Below are positions 1 through 9,497 of a DNA stretch of 64,000 nucleotides, in pieces. Each line of letters begins with the position of its first letter. Position 1 is the stretch's first letter. Both the position numbers and the translations under genes were made by a program. The notes beneath the pieces were generated by a model that saw only the letters and a list, made by a program, of their open reading frames with translations, was not told the origin of the DNA and searched no databases. The DNA lies in the NCBI RefSeq assembly GCF_011044495.1, contig NZ_CP049143.1, positions 3,906,001-3,970,000 of the forward strand, given 5' to 3'. The DNA comes from Roseimicrobium sp. ORNL1 (lineage in GTDB: Bacteria > Verrucomicrobiota > Verrucomicrobiia > Verrucomicrobiales > Verrucomicrobiaceae).

Positions 1-1257
1 CGCCTTCTTCTTCTTCGGCCGTCCCACCTTCACCGAAGCCAGGCACAATCCCGCAGTGAATGTTGCGAATCCCTGGGTGGTCGCAATGCCCCATGAACCC
101 ATCAGCACATTCATGCCACCCGCCCCAAATAGGAGCATCGGCAGGAGATTGCCATAGCGCAACGCACCCCAACCCTGTCTCAGCATCTGAATGCATATTC
201 CCAATCTGAGAACAAAAAAGATCGATCCGAAGACAATGCCCATTTCATGAAAAATCCGCCCTAACTCCGTTTCCTGCCCCCCGCCAAATCCTCGCTGCCC
301 CGTCGTCAGAAAGTGGCCCACAAGGGTGCCAGTGCCGATACCATGCCCCATGATGGGAGCTTCTTGAGCAGCCCACATCGGGTAGTCGGCCATGCCTGCC
401 ACGCGTTGCAGAGAACTGCTTACGACGGAGTCACCCCCTGATGAATCTTCAAATCTTTGAGAAAGCTGGCGTTGTCCCTCTTCAAAAAATTCCGTGCTGG
501 AGAGCCCCGCGGCCCCCAGCCCAATGACCCCCAGAAGCGCCAGGGCTCCACGAGCAGCGGACCCGCTCACAAGACTTAGGCCCACGAGCATCACGAAGAC
601 GATGCCTACCGACAAAATGCTGCTCCGGCTACCTGACACCGCAAGAGACGCAAGGACTGCCATAGAACACAGGATCCTCAGGGTCCATCCTCCCTTCTTT
701 GCCGATACAAACGAGTTTGCAAGGAATGAGGCCACCAGGGCGCTGTAGCACACCATGCCGCTTACAAAGGAAAACGTGCCTGCGGGCCGGACGGTGCCGT
801 ATTGGGTGTTCATGCCGCCCATGTTGATCCAACTCCCCTGGGGCGATCGGAACTGTTGCACCACCAGCAAAGCCATAGGAATCATCAGCCACATTGACCA
901 CTTCCCAATCTTCATCACATTCTCTGCGGAAAGAGCCCGCTGCATCACGTAAATGAGGGGGAGATGCAAAAAGTTCGCCCTCAAGCCGTAAACGGTGACT
1001 AGAATCGGACCGTCTCCCGCTACCGCACCGTACATACCGGTGACCAAAGCAAGCATGATTGTCGCACCTACCGCGGTGTTCTTTGGAAAGATTCCAGCCT
1101 GTCCGGCCAGCAGGTAGATTAGTATGACCACCGGGTCCCTGACGAGGAGCAGGAGATTGCTAAGGCTGGGCAGTACCCAGAATCGCAGAGCTCCTTCAAA
1201 AACAAGCAGCGCGAAATACAAAAATATCAATCTCCGTACTGCAATGATGGCACTCAT
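1..1257 (-). CDS. O-antigen polymerase/ligase-like membrane protein (Wzy/WaaL type), 3' end cut by window edge
   Basis: The frame is open from an ATG at 1257 down to base 1, so about 419 residues are visible and the C terminus lies outside. The protein is very hydrophobic with about ten membrane segments: residues 5-50, then pairs up to about 130, and again from about 165 to 240. A long periplasmic-type loop (about 250-330) carries the GHGIGTG stretch and a QETELGRIFHEMG stretch, as in the large loop of Wzy and WaaL proteins. These enzymes polymerise or ligate lipid-linked glycan repeats on the periplasmic face. It follows the GT4 gene by 27 bp in the same frame and is the last visible gene of the glycan operon. 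No clear ribosome-binding site precedes the ATG. Polymerase versus ligase cannot be decided. Confidence 0.82.
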   Translation of the reverse strand, partial: MSAIIAVRRLIFLYFALLVFEGALRFWVLPSLSNLLLLVRDPVVILIYLLAGQAGIFPKNTAVGATIMLALVTGMYGAVAGDGPILVTVYGLRANFLHLPLIYVMQRALSAENVMKIGKWSMWLMIPMALLVVQQFRSPQGSWINMGGMNTQYGTVRPAGTFSFVSGMVCYSALVASFLANSFVSAKKGGWTLRILCSMAVLASLAVSGSRSSILSVGIVFVMLVGLSLVSGSAARGALALLGVIGLGAAGLSSTEFFEEGQRQLSQRFEDSSGGDSVVSSSLQRVAGMADYPMWAAQEAPIMGHGIGTGTLVGHFLTTGQRGFGGGQETELGRIFHEMGIVFGSIFFVLRLGICIQMLRQGWGALRYGNLLPMLLFGAGGMNVLMGSWGIATTQGFATFTAGLCLASVKVGRPKKKKA

Positions 1258-1284
1258 GAGTAGAACGATCAGGCCAGCGTCAAT

Positions 1285-2571
1285 TCAATGCGCACTTGCT
1301 TGCGAAACTGTGTCCTTACGAATGATACCCAGTGATTCCAAGATGATCCCTGCATAACGCTCCCAAGTGCACGCCCTCGCCACGTCGGCACACGACGACC
1401 GCATAGATTCCAAGTTGCCGCGGTTGTCTGCAAACCATGCAATCTTCTCAGCGATGGCTTGAGGTGCTCGAATCGGCACAACAAACCCCGTCTCCCCTTC
1501 CCTCACCAGATCTTCTCCACCTGTGTTTGGAGTAATGATAAGCGGCAACCCGCAAGCCAGTGCTTCTTGTTGCACCAGAGCACGTCCTTCCACAATGGAA
1601 GGCAATACCAACACATCGCAGGAGCGCATCAACTCAAGCACCTGGCGGTGAGGACGGGTTTCCTCCAGGGTGAATGGGACATTCTGTGCGCGATAAAACG
1701 CAAGCGACTCCACCGGACTTCCCATCAGAAGGAGTTCCACATCGGATCTCCGTAGCACGCGCATGGCTTCAAACAGATCAGCGAGTCCCTTCCTCTGCGA
1801 CAGCGACCCTGCGAACAATACGCGCAATTTACCGGACTTCCTCCGGCGAGGAATTTCCTCAGCATCAGGCGCGGTCGCTTCAATGGCCGGGCTGCCAAAT
1901 TCTGCCACCACAATTCGCTGAGTCTCCTTCAGCGAATCAGGAAGAGTCCTTCGCACAAACTGGCTTGGCACCACGATCACATCCGCCAGTTCCAACTCCT
2001 GCGTCTTACGCTGCAGTTTTGCCGGAGAGTCAACAGTGCCGACCAACGTACCGGCCCACTCCGGCCACCGCTGCGCCTCCATCTCCAACAACTTCCGGCT
2101 TGTCTCCCAATAGGCAATGGGCAGTTCATACGCCCGCTTTATCCCGGCCTCTTCAGCGGCCTGAAAGCTTTGCAAGGCGCCGTCCTCATACGCGTACACC
2201 CAAGACGGCTCTTGAATGGCATTGCGGCGAAAATCGGCAAGAATCTTACGGCTCACGCAATAGTCCAGATCCTGATACACCGCATCCACGCTTGCCCACC
2301 CCGTCTCGTGCCGGGCGAGTGATCGACATCCCAAGCCGGAACAACCCAAGCGCGCTAGCTCCCGCCACGGGTGCAGATCAATCCGCTCTCGGGGAATTTC
2401 ATACGACCGGCGCTCCAACTGCCTCCTCAATCTCGAGGGGATCATTTTGGAGAGCTTCCCTTTTCCAAAGGCCATCGTGGTTGAATACTGATATTCATGC
2501 CCACCCGACTCCAGTGCTTGGAGCAAGGCGCGCACAAATGTATTCCCTGTGGGATGGACAACACGAATCAT
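1285..2571 (-). CDS. Glycosyltransferase family 4 protein
   Basis: A 428-residue cytoplasmic GT-B enzyme that should transfer a sugar from a nucleotide donor to the growing glycan. The C-terminal Rossmann half carries the GT4 signature: GKLRVLFAGSLSQRKGL at about 255-271 (donor-binding start of the second lobe) and CDVLVLPSIVEGRALVQQEALACGLP at about 330-355 with the E-x7-E pair. The ATG at 2571 directly abuts the TGA of the upstream acyltransferase gene (zero gap), so the two are probably translationally coupled. The N-terminal half is divergent, so donor and acceptor cannot be named. Confidence 0.85.
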   Translation of the reverse strand: MIRVVHPTGNTFVRALLQALESGGHEYQYSTTMAFGKGKLSKMIPSRLRRQLERRSYEIPRERIDLHPWRELARLGCSGLGCRSLARHETGWASVDAVYQDLDYCVSRKILADFRRNAIQEPSWVYAYEDGALQSFQAAEEAGIKRAYELPIAYWETSRKLLEMEAQRWPEWAGTLVGTVDSPAKLQRKTQELELADVIVVPSQFVRRTLPDSLKETQRIVVAEFGSPAIEATAPDAEEIPRRRKSGKLRVLFAGSLSQRKGLADLFEAMRVLRRSDVELLLMGSPVESLAFYRAQNVPFTLEETRPHRQVLELMRSCDVLVLPSIVEGRALVQQEALACGLPLIITPNTGGEDLVREGETGFVVPIRAPQAIAEKIAWFADNRGNLESMRSSCADVARACTWERYAGIILESLGIIRKDTVSQASAH

Positions 2572-3789
2572 TCAGTTTCCTTCGGCAGAAAGATCCCTAT
2601 GTACGGCAGTTCGGACGAGATTTGGGTCCGTGATCAAGGTCCCATCAGGCCCCAAGGTGGTTGACCGGGCCTTTCGCTCCTGGCCAAGCCTCCGTGCAAG
2701 CACATGGGATGGTCGCTCAATTAAGATATAGAATATCCAGGCCGCCCCGACGGAGATCAGAATTCCCGCCATCGCTACCAGAAGATTTGAGGGTTTGTCG
2801 CCCGTCCATATCTTCCACCAATGCCCCATGGCAAAAAATAGCGGGTAGTGCACGAGGTACAGGGAGTATGAGAATACTCCCACCTTCGCAAGAGCGCGCG
2901 CGGGCCACGCGGCATCCAGCCAACCCTCGCCTGACTTGTCTGACGAAGCCCAAATGAGGGCCAGCACACCGACCGCCCCCCAGAGCAACAACGACACAGA
3001 TTTCGCTGCAGGAAACGACATCATCTCCGACGCACAGGCGGCCGTCAGAGTTCCCGCGAATATCAAACCCCATTGCAAAGTCCAGCCTGGAAGCCTTTTC
3101 ATGGCGCTCCGCTCCGCTACCCACGCGCCGGCACACCAGACCACCCAGAAATTGAGAAAGTTTCCTCCCAGCCACCTCACTCCACTGAGCGAGACCACTA
3201 TTGACACCGCCGACACCGATCCTACAAACACCAGCATTCGCGAACACCCCAAGCGATTGATCATCCACCACACCGCTGGATACGCGACATACAACTCCAT
3301 TTCCACCGGAAGCGACCAAAGCGAAGGATTCGAAGCAACCTGGCCACCGGGCGGCACATAGTTTTGCATCATGAAAACGGACGCCAACCAGCGGACGATA
3401 CTCTGGTGATTAAGTGCGCCAACAACCACCAGCACCACTCCGCTCAAAACTAGGGCTGCGAGATATGGCGGAAAGATCCGCAAGAATCGACGCAGGTAGA
3501 AACTTGACCACGTGGGACAGGCACTTTCTTTCCCTCCCCCTAATTTGTGGATCCGCTCTGCCTGTGGCTTGTGGATGCAAAATCCACTAAGCACGAAAAA
3601 AATTACGACTCCCGCCCCCATGAAGCGCATCGGCAGGCCAAGGTAAGCAAGCAACCTCTCCAGAACAGTAAAATTCTCTGGATGAATCCTTATCGCGTTC
3701 CAACCAACCCAAAGTTCCGACCGCACGTGATAAAACACCACGCCCAACGCAGCCAACCCGCGAAGGACATCTACTCGAAACTCGCTCAT
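2572..3789 (-). CDS. Acyltransferase family 3 (OafA/YrhL-like) integral membrane protein
   Basis: This is a multi-pass inner-membrane O-acyltransferase that probably adds acetyl or another acyl group to the exported glycan. The start MSEFRVDVLRGLAALGVVFYHV is the classic first helix of the family, with Arg-Gly after Leu and the essential His in FYHV. Next come GVVIFFVLSGFCI and FYLRRFLRIFPPYLAAL, both family signatures (Arg pairs), and about ten helices overall. The chosen ATG at 3789 has an AGGG about ten bases upstream; an in-frame ATG at 3810 and a TTG at 3813 are alternatives. Length (405 aa) is normal. It sits between the FkbM methyltransferase (185 bp away) and the GT4 gene (abutting). 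Confidence 0.9.
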   Translation of the reverse strand: MSEFRVDVLRGLAALGVVFYHVRSELWVGWNAIRIHPENFTVLERLLAYLGLPMRFMGAGVVIFFVLSGFCIHKPQAERIHKLGGGKESACPTWSSFYLRRFLRIFPPYLAALVLSGVVLVVVGALNHQSIVRWLASVFMMQNYVPPGGQVASNPSLWSLPVEMELYVAYPAVWWMINRLGCSRMLVFVGSVSAVSIVVSLSGVRWLGGNFLNFWVVWCAGAWVAERSAMKRLPGWTLQWGLIFAGTLTAACASEMMSFPAAKSVSLLLWGAVGVLALIWASSDKSGEGWLDAAWPARALAKVGVFSYSLYLVHYPLFFAMGHWWKIWTGDKPSNLLVAMAGILISVGAAWIFYILIERPSHVLARRLGQERKARSTTLGPDGTLITDPNLVRTAVHRDLSAEGN

Positions 3790-3997
3790 GGTGATTCTAC
3801 CCTGCTTCATCAACGGCCTTTCTCAGCACACGATACTCAACCCAATTCTCGCACAGCAAAGCAGCCTTCGACGGGTCAAACACAGTACGGTCACTCCCCA
3901 AACGAAACCCAAGGACAATCTCGATTCCTCTTGGTGAATACCAACGCTGGCTTCCTTAACTCAGCGGCGAGGACGATGCTTGCCCGCGCGCCCATCA

Positions 3998-4858
3998 TCA
4001 CCTGTGAGCCAGATCGACGCCAAATGCAGACAATGTTCGGGAATCACGGACAAAAACGAAATTCTCCAAACTCTGCCCATGCGTGCCGTCCGATATACCA
4101 TCCAATGCGATCTGGTTATTTTCCTCCCTTAACGCATACCCACAAAAGTCATTTTGAGCCATGAACTCAAACAGATCTTGAGGACGGTAACCAAACCCTT
4201 CCGTATGCCCACCCCAGCACTCCAGCAGAACGCAGTTCGTCCGTCTCAAGGTCTCGCCGGCCCCTCGCAGTACAGGCAATTCATACCCTTCAACATCGAT
4301 CTTGAGCACATCAATTGATTCCAACGTCTTGCAAACAACGTCCAGTTTTTGCATCTCAACGGAAATCGAAGCTGGCCCCTGCTCGACTTTGTTCCAATCG
4401 TCATCCATTCGATCGCTAAATTGGATTACTCCTGCGTCTGCTCCGACTGCACTGTGAACAGCTGTTACATTTTCAACTCCATTCAGTTGGAGGTTATCCT
4501 CCAGCGCACGAAATGTTTCTGGATGCGCTTCAATGGCCACCACCTTCCCTGCAGCACCAACCGCATTTGAGGCCAAGAGGGAAAGGATACCGATATTTGC
4601 TCCGACATCCACAACCACGTTTCCTTTCTTCAAGAAACGTGACAGGAATACTTCACCATCAAGCTGCATTTCAGGCTCCGTCCAAAGCAGCCGGGCCAAC
4701 CCTCCCGACCTCATTTTTATTGAGGCGCCGTTGCGTCGATACGAGAAAATGCCGGCCATCCCCATTTTTGAAAGCAACAACGCCACCAGATAGCGCAAGG
4801 GATGTGGTTGTTTGCGCAAATGAGCGAGATGAAATGTCAGTTTATCTCCAATGGACAT
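3998..4858 (-). CDS. FkbM family SAM-dependent methyltransferase
   Basis: A 286-residue class I methyltransferase predicted to O-methylate a sugar of the surface glycan. Motif I VVDVGANIG lies at about 81-89, EAHPETF (ribose-binding acidic residue) at about 109-115, and the FkbM motif DVLKIDVEGYE at about 180-190, where the Asp and Glu are typically conserved. The C terminus is normal for the family. It is one of at least three clear FkbM proteins in this locus. A 184-bp space separates it from the acyltransferase downstream, wide for this operon; I see no gene there. Confidence 0.88.
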   Translation of the reverse strand: MSIGDKLTFHLAHLRKQPHPLRYLVALLLSKMGMAGIFSYRRNGASIKMRSGGLARLLWTEPEMQLDGEVFLSRFLKKGNVVVDVGANIGILSLLASNAVGAAGKVVAIEAHPETFRALEDNLQLNGVENVTAVHSAVGADAGVIQFSDRMDDDWNKVEQGPASISVEMQKLDVVCKTLESIDVLKIDVEGYELPVLRGAGETLRRTNCVLLECWGGHTEGFGYRPQDLFEFMAQNDFCGYALREENNQIALDGISDGTHGQSLENFVFVRDSRTLSAFGVDLAHR

Positions 4859-4900
4859 ACAAAGGGCCTTTTTTAACTGGGTCTCGTCAACTCTCCGGAT

Positions 4901-5929
4901 CTAACTCTCTGTCCAAGATGAATAAAAAGATGGTAGACCGTGCATCACCTTCGCCTGAGAGCGCGCTCGCCTTCTCTTAATATAAACACGAAGGACATTC
5001 CAAAACACCCACGGCCACTCCAACAGTTGAATTTTAGTCAAATTAGCCAGCGAAGACCAACGCTTCCATGAGGGATGCTTGCGGAATCGGGCACTCCGAA
5101 CCAGCCAGTTGGCATACAGCTCATGTCGACAGCGTTCATAGAAGCTCAAGGCCAGTGAACTCTCTCCTGCGGAAAGGTGTAATGCCGTCAGCAGAACGAG
5201 TGAGGGCTCAACGTTTCTCCAAGCCCAACTCTCGTTTGACTGAGACAAGGAATGCTGGTGTACACGGTAATCATGCAGCATCTCACCGTGGTAGTAAAAC
5301 CGGATGCCGCCGGACGCCAGTAGAAGCCAGTAAAACCAATCCTGACAATACCGCCAATCCATTTGATACCTTGTCAATATAGGTAGGGTGGCCGTTGTTC
5401 GTCCCAGAATTGAAGGTGTACTAATGATGTTACCACCAAGCAATATTTGAAGCATCTGCTCTGGCTCAATCAATTGATTCTCCAGCGGACGCATTTCTTC
5501 AAAAGTTTGCATCCCGAGATCGAACCATACCTGTTTTCCCTCAGAATCGATCTGTCCTCCTTTGCCAAACACGAGGGCGACATCTGGATAGGAATTCATC
5601 ACCCCCAAACGAGCGCTCAAAAAGGCAGGTTTTAGCACGTCGTCTGCGCCAGGATAACACCAAAACTCCCCTCGTGCCTGTTGCATGAGAAACAGGGTTG
5701 CCTGACTCACCCCGCGATTCTTCCCCCATGTGAAAGTCCGAATGCGCGGATCGTTCAGGCATTCTTCGGTCCCCGGAAACTTCAAGTCTCCAGACCCGTC
5801 ATCCAAAATTAGCAGCTCCCACTCTTCGTAGTCCTGTCTCTTCACTGATTCGACCAGTTCCTTCAAGTAGGGACCGGCATTGTAGGTTGGCACCAAAACT
5901 GATACCAAATTTTTGATGTTAGAATTCAT
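4901..5929 (-). CDS. Glycosyltransferase family 2 protein
   Basis: A 342-residue GT-A enzyme. The N terminus VSVLVPTYNAGPYLKELVESV is the standard GT2 start, followed by LLILDDGSGD (first Asp pair) and the metal-binding region FWCYPGADD at about 110-118, a DXD variant. QDWFYWLLLA at about 210 fits the ED-type catalytic-base region in divergent form. A basic C-terminal tail (VYIKRRRARSQAK) may bring it to the membrane. Inferred role: transfer of one sugar during assembly of the lipid-linked glycan. It lies 42 bp upstream of the FkbM gene. Confidence 0.87.
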   Translation of the reverse strand: MNSNIKNLVSVLVPTYNAGPYLKELVESVKRQDYEEWELLILDDGSGDLKFPGTEECLNDPRIRTFTWGKNRGVSQATLFLMQQARGEFWCYPGADDVLKPAFLSARLGVMNSYPDVALVFGKGGQIDSEGKQVWFDLGMQTFEEMRPLENQLIEPEQMLQILLGGNIISTPSILGRTTATLPILTRYQMDWRYCQDWFYWLLLASGGIRFYYHGEMLHDYRVHQHSLSQSNESWAWRNVEPSLVLLTALHLSAGESSLALSFYERCRHELYANWLVRSARFRKHPSWKRWSSLANLTKIQLLEWPWVFWNVLRVYIKRRRARSQAKVMHGLPSFYSSWTES

Positions 5930-5951
5930 ACCTTTTACCAGGACCTGGCAG

Positions 5952-6674
5952 TTACTCGCTGAAAGTTAGACACCTCCTGTAGAACGCAAGGTGCCGCGGC
6001 AACCGCAAGGCAACCAACGCGGCGTGCACCCTGGAAGTAAGGTTCATTGGCGTTCCGACCGCCGATTCCCGCATGATGGTGCCTCCGTGGTGGACAATGC
6101 ACGGTCCGGTACAAGGCCGATATATTCCGGAGTTCCATTCATGGGGCATGACATGCACATGCTGGCTGTTCTTCAGCACCCAAATGAAGTGACCATTTTC
6201 GTAGAGATTGCGGTCGCCTCTGGGAAGAAATGGCTCCGGAACAAACGCGGACCGGTACAGCTTCCGCACCAGCTGTCGACCAGCAGGAGTACTGCGGCAA
6301 TAGATGACAGCCGCATTCAACCTCTCTGAGAAGTCCCGGCATGCAAACAGGCTCTTCGTCGGTTCACGCGTGTCCCACACTCTGAAGTCTGGAACGTCTT
6401 TCTGCACCTCGCAGTCCGCATCCAGATACAGGACACCTCCCGTCACTTTCTGGATCAGATGACGCATGACGGCAACCTTCATCCAGGCGGAATCGTGTGC
6501 GTTGATGCCCCACGGTGGCCGTCCCGTGACAAGACAATAAGGCACGCCTATCCTACGGCAGTATTCGCGCTGGCTCTCAATGCAGTTCGCAAAGACTTTC
6601 TCATAGCCATTCGTGGCGATGGAAAATACCACGTGCGTGGGAGCATCTGTTGAGTCGCTGGACGGAATGGCCAT
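5952..6674 (-). CDS. Small DXD-type glycosyltransferase-like protein
   Basis: A 240-residue protein with the look of a compact GT-A enzyme: a HVVFSIATNGY start, SAWMKVAVMRHLIQ at about 62-75 (typical of GT34/GT77-like enzymes before the metal site), and VLYLDADCEV at about 82-91 as the DXD. Later HVMPHEWNSG and CIVHHGGT resemble the C-terminal His-containing part that closes over the donor. No signal peptide or membrane helix. It sits 22 bp upstream of the GT2 gene and 19 bp downstream of another DXD enzyme, so both probably act on neighbouring sugars. The exact family is not recognised. Confidence 0.7.
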   Translation of the reverse strand: MAIPSSDSTDAPTHVVFSIATNGYEKVFANCIESQREYCRRIGVPYCLVTGRPPWGINAHDSAWMKVAVMRHLIQKVTGGVLYLDADCEVQKDVPDFRVWDTREPTKSLFACRDFSERLNAAVIYCRSTPAGRQLVRKLYRSAFVPEPFLPRGDRNLYENGHFIWVLKNSQHVHVMPHEWNSGIYRPCTGPCIVHHGGTIMRESAVGTPMNLTSRVHAALVALRLPRHLAFYRRCLTFSE

Positions 6675-6693
6675 CAGGTTGTCACTACTGTAG

Positions 6694-7575
6694 TCAAGGA
6701 ATCCACCTGTTCACCAACACGGTGTTTTGCAGTTTTCGCTTAATCTGATTCATTCCCAACCAGAACGGATGCAGTCCCTCCAGGGCCTCCATGCGCACGT
6801 CGATGATCGGCGAGTCCGTATGTAGCGGCTCATACAAACTTTGTTCCCACAATCTCCGATATGCCGACAGGAAGTGTCCGCCAATCGACTCAGGGGTGAG
6901 AGTGGCGCTGCGATAAAGATTGACGATTTGCCGCGAATTCACCGCATGCCCATTGGCCCGCATGGCGAGCGCTGCCCAGCAAGTGGGCTCAGTCCAGGCC
7001 GGAATCACCCGCCAGTCACTCTGGGCGAGAAACCAATCTACATAGTCCAAATCAAAGACCGCAGGATCGCACAGAGTCAGGCCCGTATTGATTCCGGAGA
7101 CGACTTGCAGCCCTCGCTTGTCCGTCAAATGCCACGGCCTGATGGAGTATGCCTGCCAGACCGTATCACGCAGGAACACACATCTTCCGCGCGTGGCCTC
7201 ATCGGTGAATAGTCCGCGGAATGGCCGGAAGAACCGGATGTCACCATCCATGTAAAGGCACATCCCTGGCTCGGCGAGCACCACGTCCAGCAGCTTCAAT
7301 CCCCACACGGAACCTTCGCGGAAGCTCAGTGCGTTGGGATGTCCCCGCAGCTTCTCGCGCATCACTTCATCCGCGAGCCTTCTGGAAACAATTCGGGATC
7401 CAGGCAGCTTCTCCTGAATGAGTGCGCAGTCAGCCTCAGTCAGGGATCCATCTTCATGGATGACCATTTCAACTGGGTCCGCTGAAAGACGCATCACGGA
7501 CTCGAAGCAGTGGATGGCGAGATCCACATCCTTGTGGCACAGCAATGTTCGTACTGAACTCTTCCCTTGCGTCAT
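6694..7575 (-). CDS. DXD-type glycosyltransferase-like protein (nucleotide-sugar transferase fold)
   Basis: A 293-residue protein. The N terminus SSVRTLLCHKDVDLAIHCFESV and EMVIHEDGSLTEAD resemble GT-A enzymes of the GT8/GT77 type. The likely metal site is MCLYMDGDIRFFRPF at about 108-122 (DGD in place of DXD), preceded by WGLKLLDVVL. The pattern GINTGLTLCDPAVFD and EPTCWAAL then fits the acceptor half of such enzymes. No membrane segment. It is 7 bp from the downstream end of the GT4 gene and shares its orientation. Family assignment is by motif only. Confidence 0.7.
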   Translation of the reverse strand: MTQGKSSVRTLLCHKDVDLAIHCFESVMRLSADPVEMVIHEDGSLTEADCALIQEKLPGSRIVSRRLADEVMREKLRGHPNALSFREGSVWGLKLLDVVLAEPGMCLYMDGDIRFFRPFRGLFTDEATRGRCVFLRDTVWQAYSIRPWHLTDKRGLQVVSGINTGLTLCDPAVFDLDYVDWFLAQSDWRVIPAWTEPTCWAALAMRANGHAVNSRQIVNLYRSATLTPESIGGHFLSAYRRLWEQSLYEPLHTDSPIIDVRMEALEGLHPFWLGMNQIKRKLQNTVLVNRWIP

Positions 7576-7582
7576 GACTGTA

Positions 7583-8761
7583 TTAACTCAGAACCGGCGC
7601 AACCATTCCTGCGTTGCCGTTGGACGCCTGGATGAAATCTGACTCCACTTTCTCCGCGGCATCCAATACCCGATCACGCGCGGCATAGCGTGGCGGAGAG
7701 AGCAAAAGCCCATCATGCAGGAAATCCTCCACCAGGAAGAACGGAGCCGCTGAAGTTCCCACAAACGCCCCTGCACTACAGGATAGCACCGGAAGCCCCT
7801 GGTCACGAAAACAAGCCGCTGCGCTGCTCTTTCCAATGCAGTCCTGCGGCGTGGTGGTGATCCCGGCATCCATCTCCCTCATCATCGAAGCGATGTTCGC
7901 ATCTCCGGTATCGTTGGCTTCGAACAGCAAAGCCTCACATCCTTGCGTCAGCATTGACTGCTCCAGCTGAGCCCTTAGTGCCGCGGACCTACCCAGCAGA
8001 CAGATCACCACGTGCAGCCCATGCTCCTTTGCATGGACGTGAAGTTCACCCAGGCGCTGGACAAGGAGTTCCAGATCATGAACGGCCCCAAACACGCCAA
8101 CCAATCGAAGTTGGTCGGCAGAGGCAGTCTTGAGCGCTGGAATACTCTGCATCACCCGGGCTCTCAACTCACTCGACTCCCCTTCCCCGTGCTCCAAGGT
8201 CCCAAACATGGGAAGAACATCAGCCACAACACCAATCTTCCCCAGCGTGCGTTTATAGAGCTCAAGGCTGGTGTACGTCACCTGTGCGTTCCACGATCGC
8301 AACGCAGAGGCCACTCCCATCTTTTGCACCCATCCAAGAAGGCGCGTGCGCACCTTGGTTCCCGGATGCAGCCCGATCCAGGTCTCATGCACCATCACGC
8401 TATGACGTCCGCCTTCGTTTGTGCTGAACGGAAATCCACTTCTCATCACAAGGCCCTTGGGATGGAAGCTGTAGGGCACAAACTGCAGGCTGGTCCAGTC
8501 AGGCTTCCACCGTGCGAGTGCTTCTGTCACCTCATTCCAGCGTGCGGGAACGGGCCTGGCTGATGGCACGCGAACGTACTCCACATCCCCCTCGCCTACC
8601 GTTCTGGCACCACTCACGCTGTCTTGCACATGACGATCTGAAAAGCCGAGAAGCTTCACCTCATGTCCCCGGGATTGCAGGGCTGCACCAAGCCGCCACG
8701 AATAGTCGCCCACTCCGCTTCTGCCCGGCTCGATTCCCTCACATAGAATGGCAATCTTCAT
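7583..8761 (-). CDS. Glycosyltransferase family 4-like protein
   Basis: The ATG at 8761 gives MKIAILCEGIEPGRSGVGDYSWRL, a typical GT4 N terminus with the Gly-rich loop after the first strand; a GTG at 8776 would add five residues. About 392 residues. The second lobe is divergent: LRLVGVFGAVHDLELLVQRL, then MDAGITTTPQDCIGKSSAAACFRDQGLPVL, where the usual E-x7-E pattern is replaced. The fold fits a GT4 enzyme, but altered catalytic-region residues mean activity or donor could be unusual. It lies 7 bp upstream of the DGD enzyme and 19 bp after the methyltransferase stop. Confidence 0.75.
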   Translation of the reverse strand: MKIAILCEGIEPGRSGVGDYSWRLGAALQSRGHEVKLLGFSDRHVQDSVSGARTVGEGDVEYVRVPSARPVPARWNEVTEALARWKPDWTSLQFVPYSFHPKGLVMRSGFPFSTNEGGRHSVMVHETWIGLHPGTKVRTRLLGWVQKMGVASALRSWNAQVTYTSLELYKRTLGKIGVVADVLPMFGTLEHGEGESSELRARVMQSIPALKTASADQLRLVGVFGAVHDLELLVQRLGELHVHAKEHGLHVVICLLGRSAALRAQLEQSMLTQGCEALLFEANDTGDANIASMMREMDAGITTTPQDCIGKSSAAACFRDQGLPVLSCSAGAFVGTSAAPFFLVEDFLHDGLLLSPPRYAARDRVLDAAEKVESDFIQASNGNAGMVAPVLS

Positions 8762-8780
8762 TCTTATGCCTGCCACACGC

Positions 8781-9467
8781 CTATTTGCACAAGACGAGTA
8801 CCGAATACCCTCCGAGAATGCGGGCTGTCAGTTCAGGCTTCCACGAGTTCATCATGCGCCGCAAGAACATGAGCCTCTTTTGTCCCGGCGCTCCCTGCTC
8901 CAGTTCGACAGAGGTGAGAAACCAGTCCTTCACTTCGAGACCAGCCTGCTCCACAGATGCCAGGGCAGTCTCCAGGGTGAAATAATGCAGGTGTCCCACG
9001 TGCTGGCGCGCCAGAGACAGATAGGAAGGGCGCGCGACAGAGAGCATGCTGAGGTCCATGGGGATGTGGAGGATCTTCCACTCTGCCAATTCTTTCAGAC
9101 CGCGAATGAAGGCGAGGTAGTCCTCCACGTGCTCAGCCACGTCCATGGCGAGGGCAACATCAAATCGCCCGGCTTTTGGATCCGGCGTTCCGAGGAAAAA
9201 CTTCAATCCCTCCCCTTCTCGTTTTGCCGCATATTCGATCGCTTGCGGTGACACGTCATATCCTACGCATTCCGGTTTTGGATCAAGGCGGTTGCGAAGT
9301 TCCTCGAGAATACCTCCCACTCCGCAGCCCACCTCCAGCAGCCGCCTCGGCTTGATTGCATGCTTGGCCAGCATCTTCGACACTTGTGCGGCTTTAAAGG
9401 GCGAGTGTTCCAGATGCCAGTTGGGGTTCTTGGAGGCGTACTCGCCGGAGGTGTACATTTCGTTCAT
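8781..9467 (-). CDS. Class I SAM-dependent methyltransferase (Methyltransf_11/23-like)
   Basis: A 228-residue protein with LLEVGCGVGG at about 43-52 (motif I), CVGYDVSPQAIEYA at about 67-80 (acidic end of strand 2), and FDVALAMDVAEHVED at about 103-117 (motif II plus EHV, typical of UbiE/Methyltransf_11 enzymes). HVGHLHYFT at about 157 is often seen in methyltransferases of glycan clusters. Likely role is methylation of a sugar or terminal residue. Located between two GT4 genes, 30 bp after one and 19 bp before the next. Confidence 0.85.
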   Translation of the reverse strand: MNEMYTSGEYASKNPNWHLEHSPFKAAQVSKMLAKHAIKPRRLLEVGCGVGGILEELRNRLDPKPECVGYDVSPQAIEYAAKREGEGLKFFLGTPDPKAGRFDVALAMDVAEHVEDYLAFIRGLKELAEWKILHIPMDLSMLSVARPSYLSLARQHVGHLHYFTLETALASVEQAGLEVKDWFLTSVELEQGAPGQKRLMFLRRMMNSWKPELTARILGGYSVLVLCK

Positions 9468-9497
9468 GTCAGGACGGTCACTTTCAACTTTGGCACT

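Noticed and set aside
1674-2633. 319-codon plus-strand frame opposite a GT4 and acyltransferase junction
   Set aside because: It spans two well-supported minus-strand genes and the product is Pro/Arg/Ser-rich without motif.
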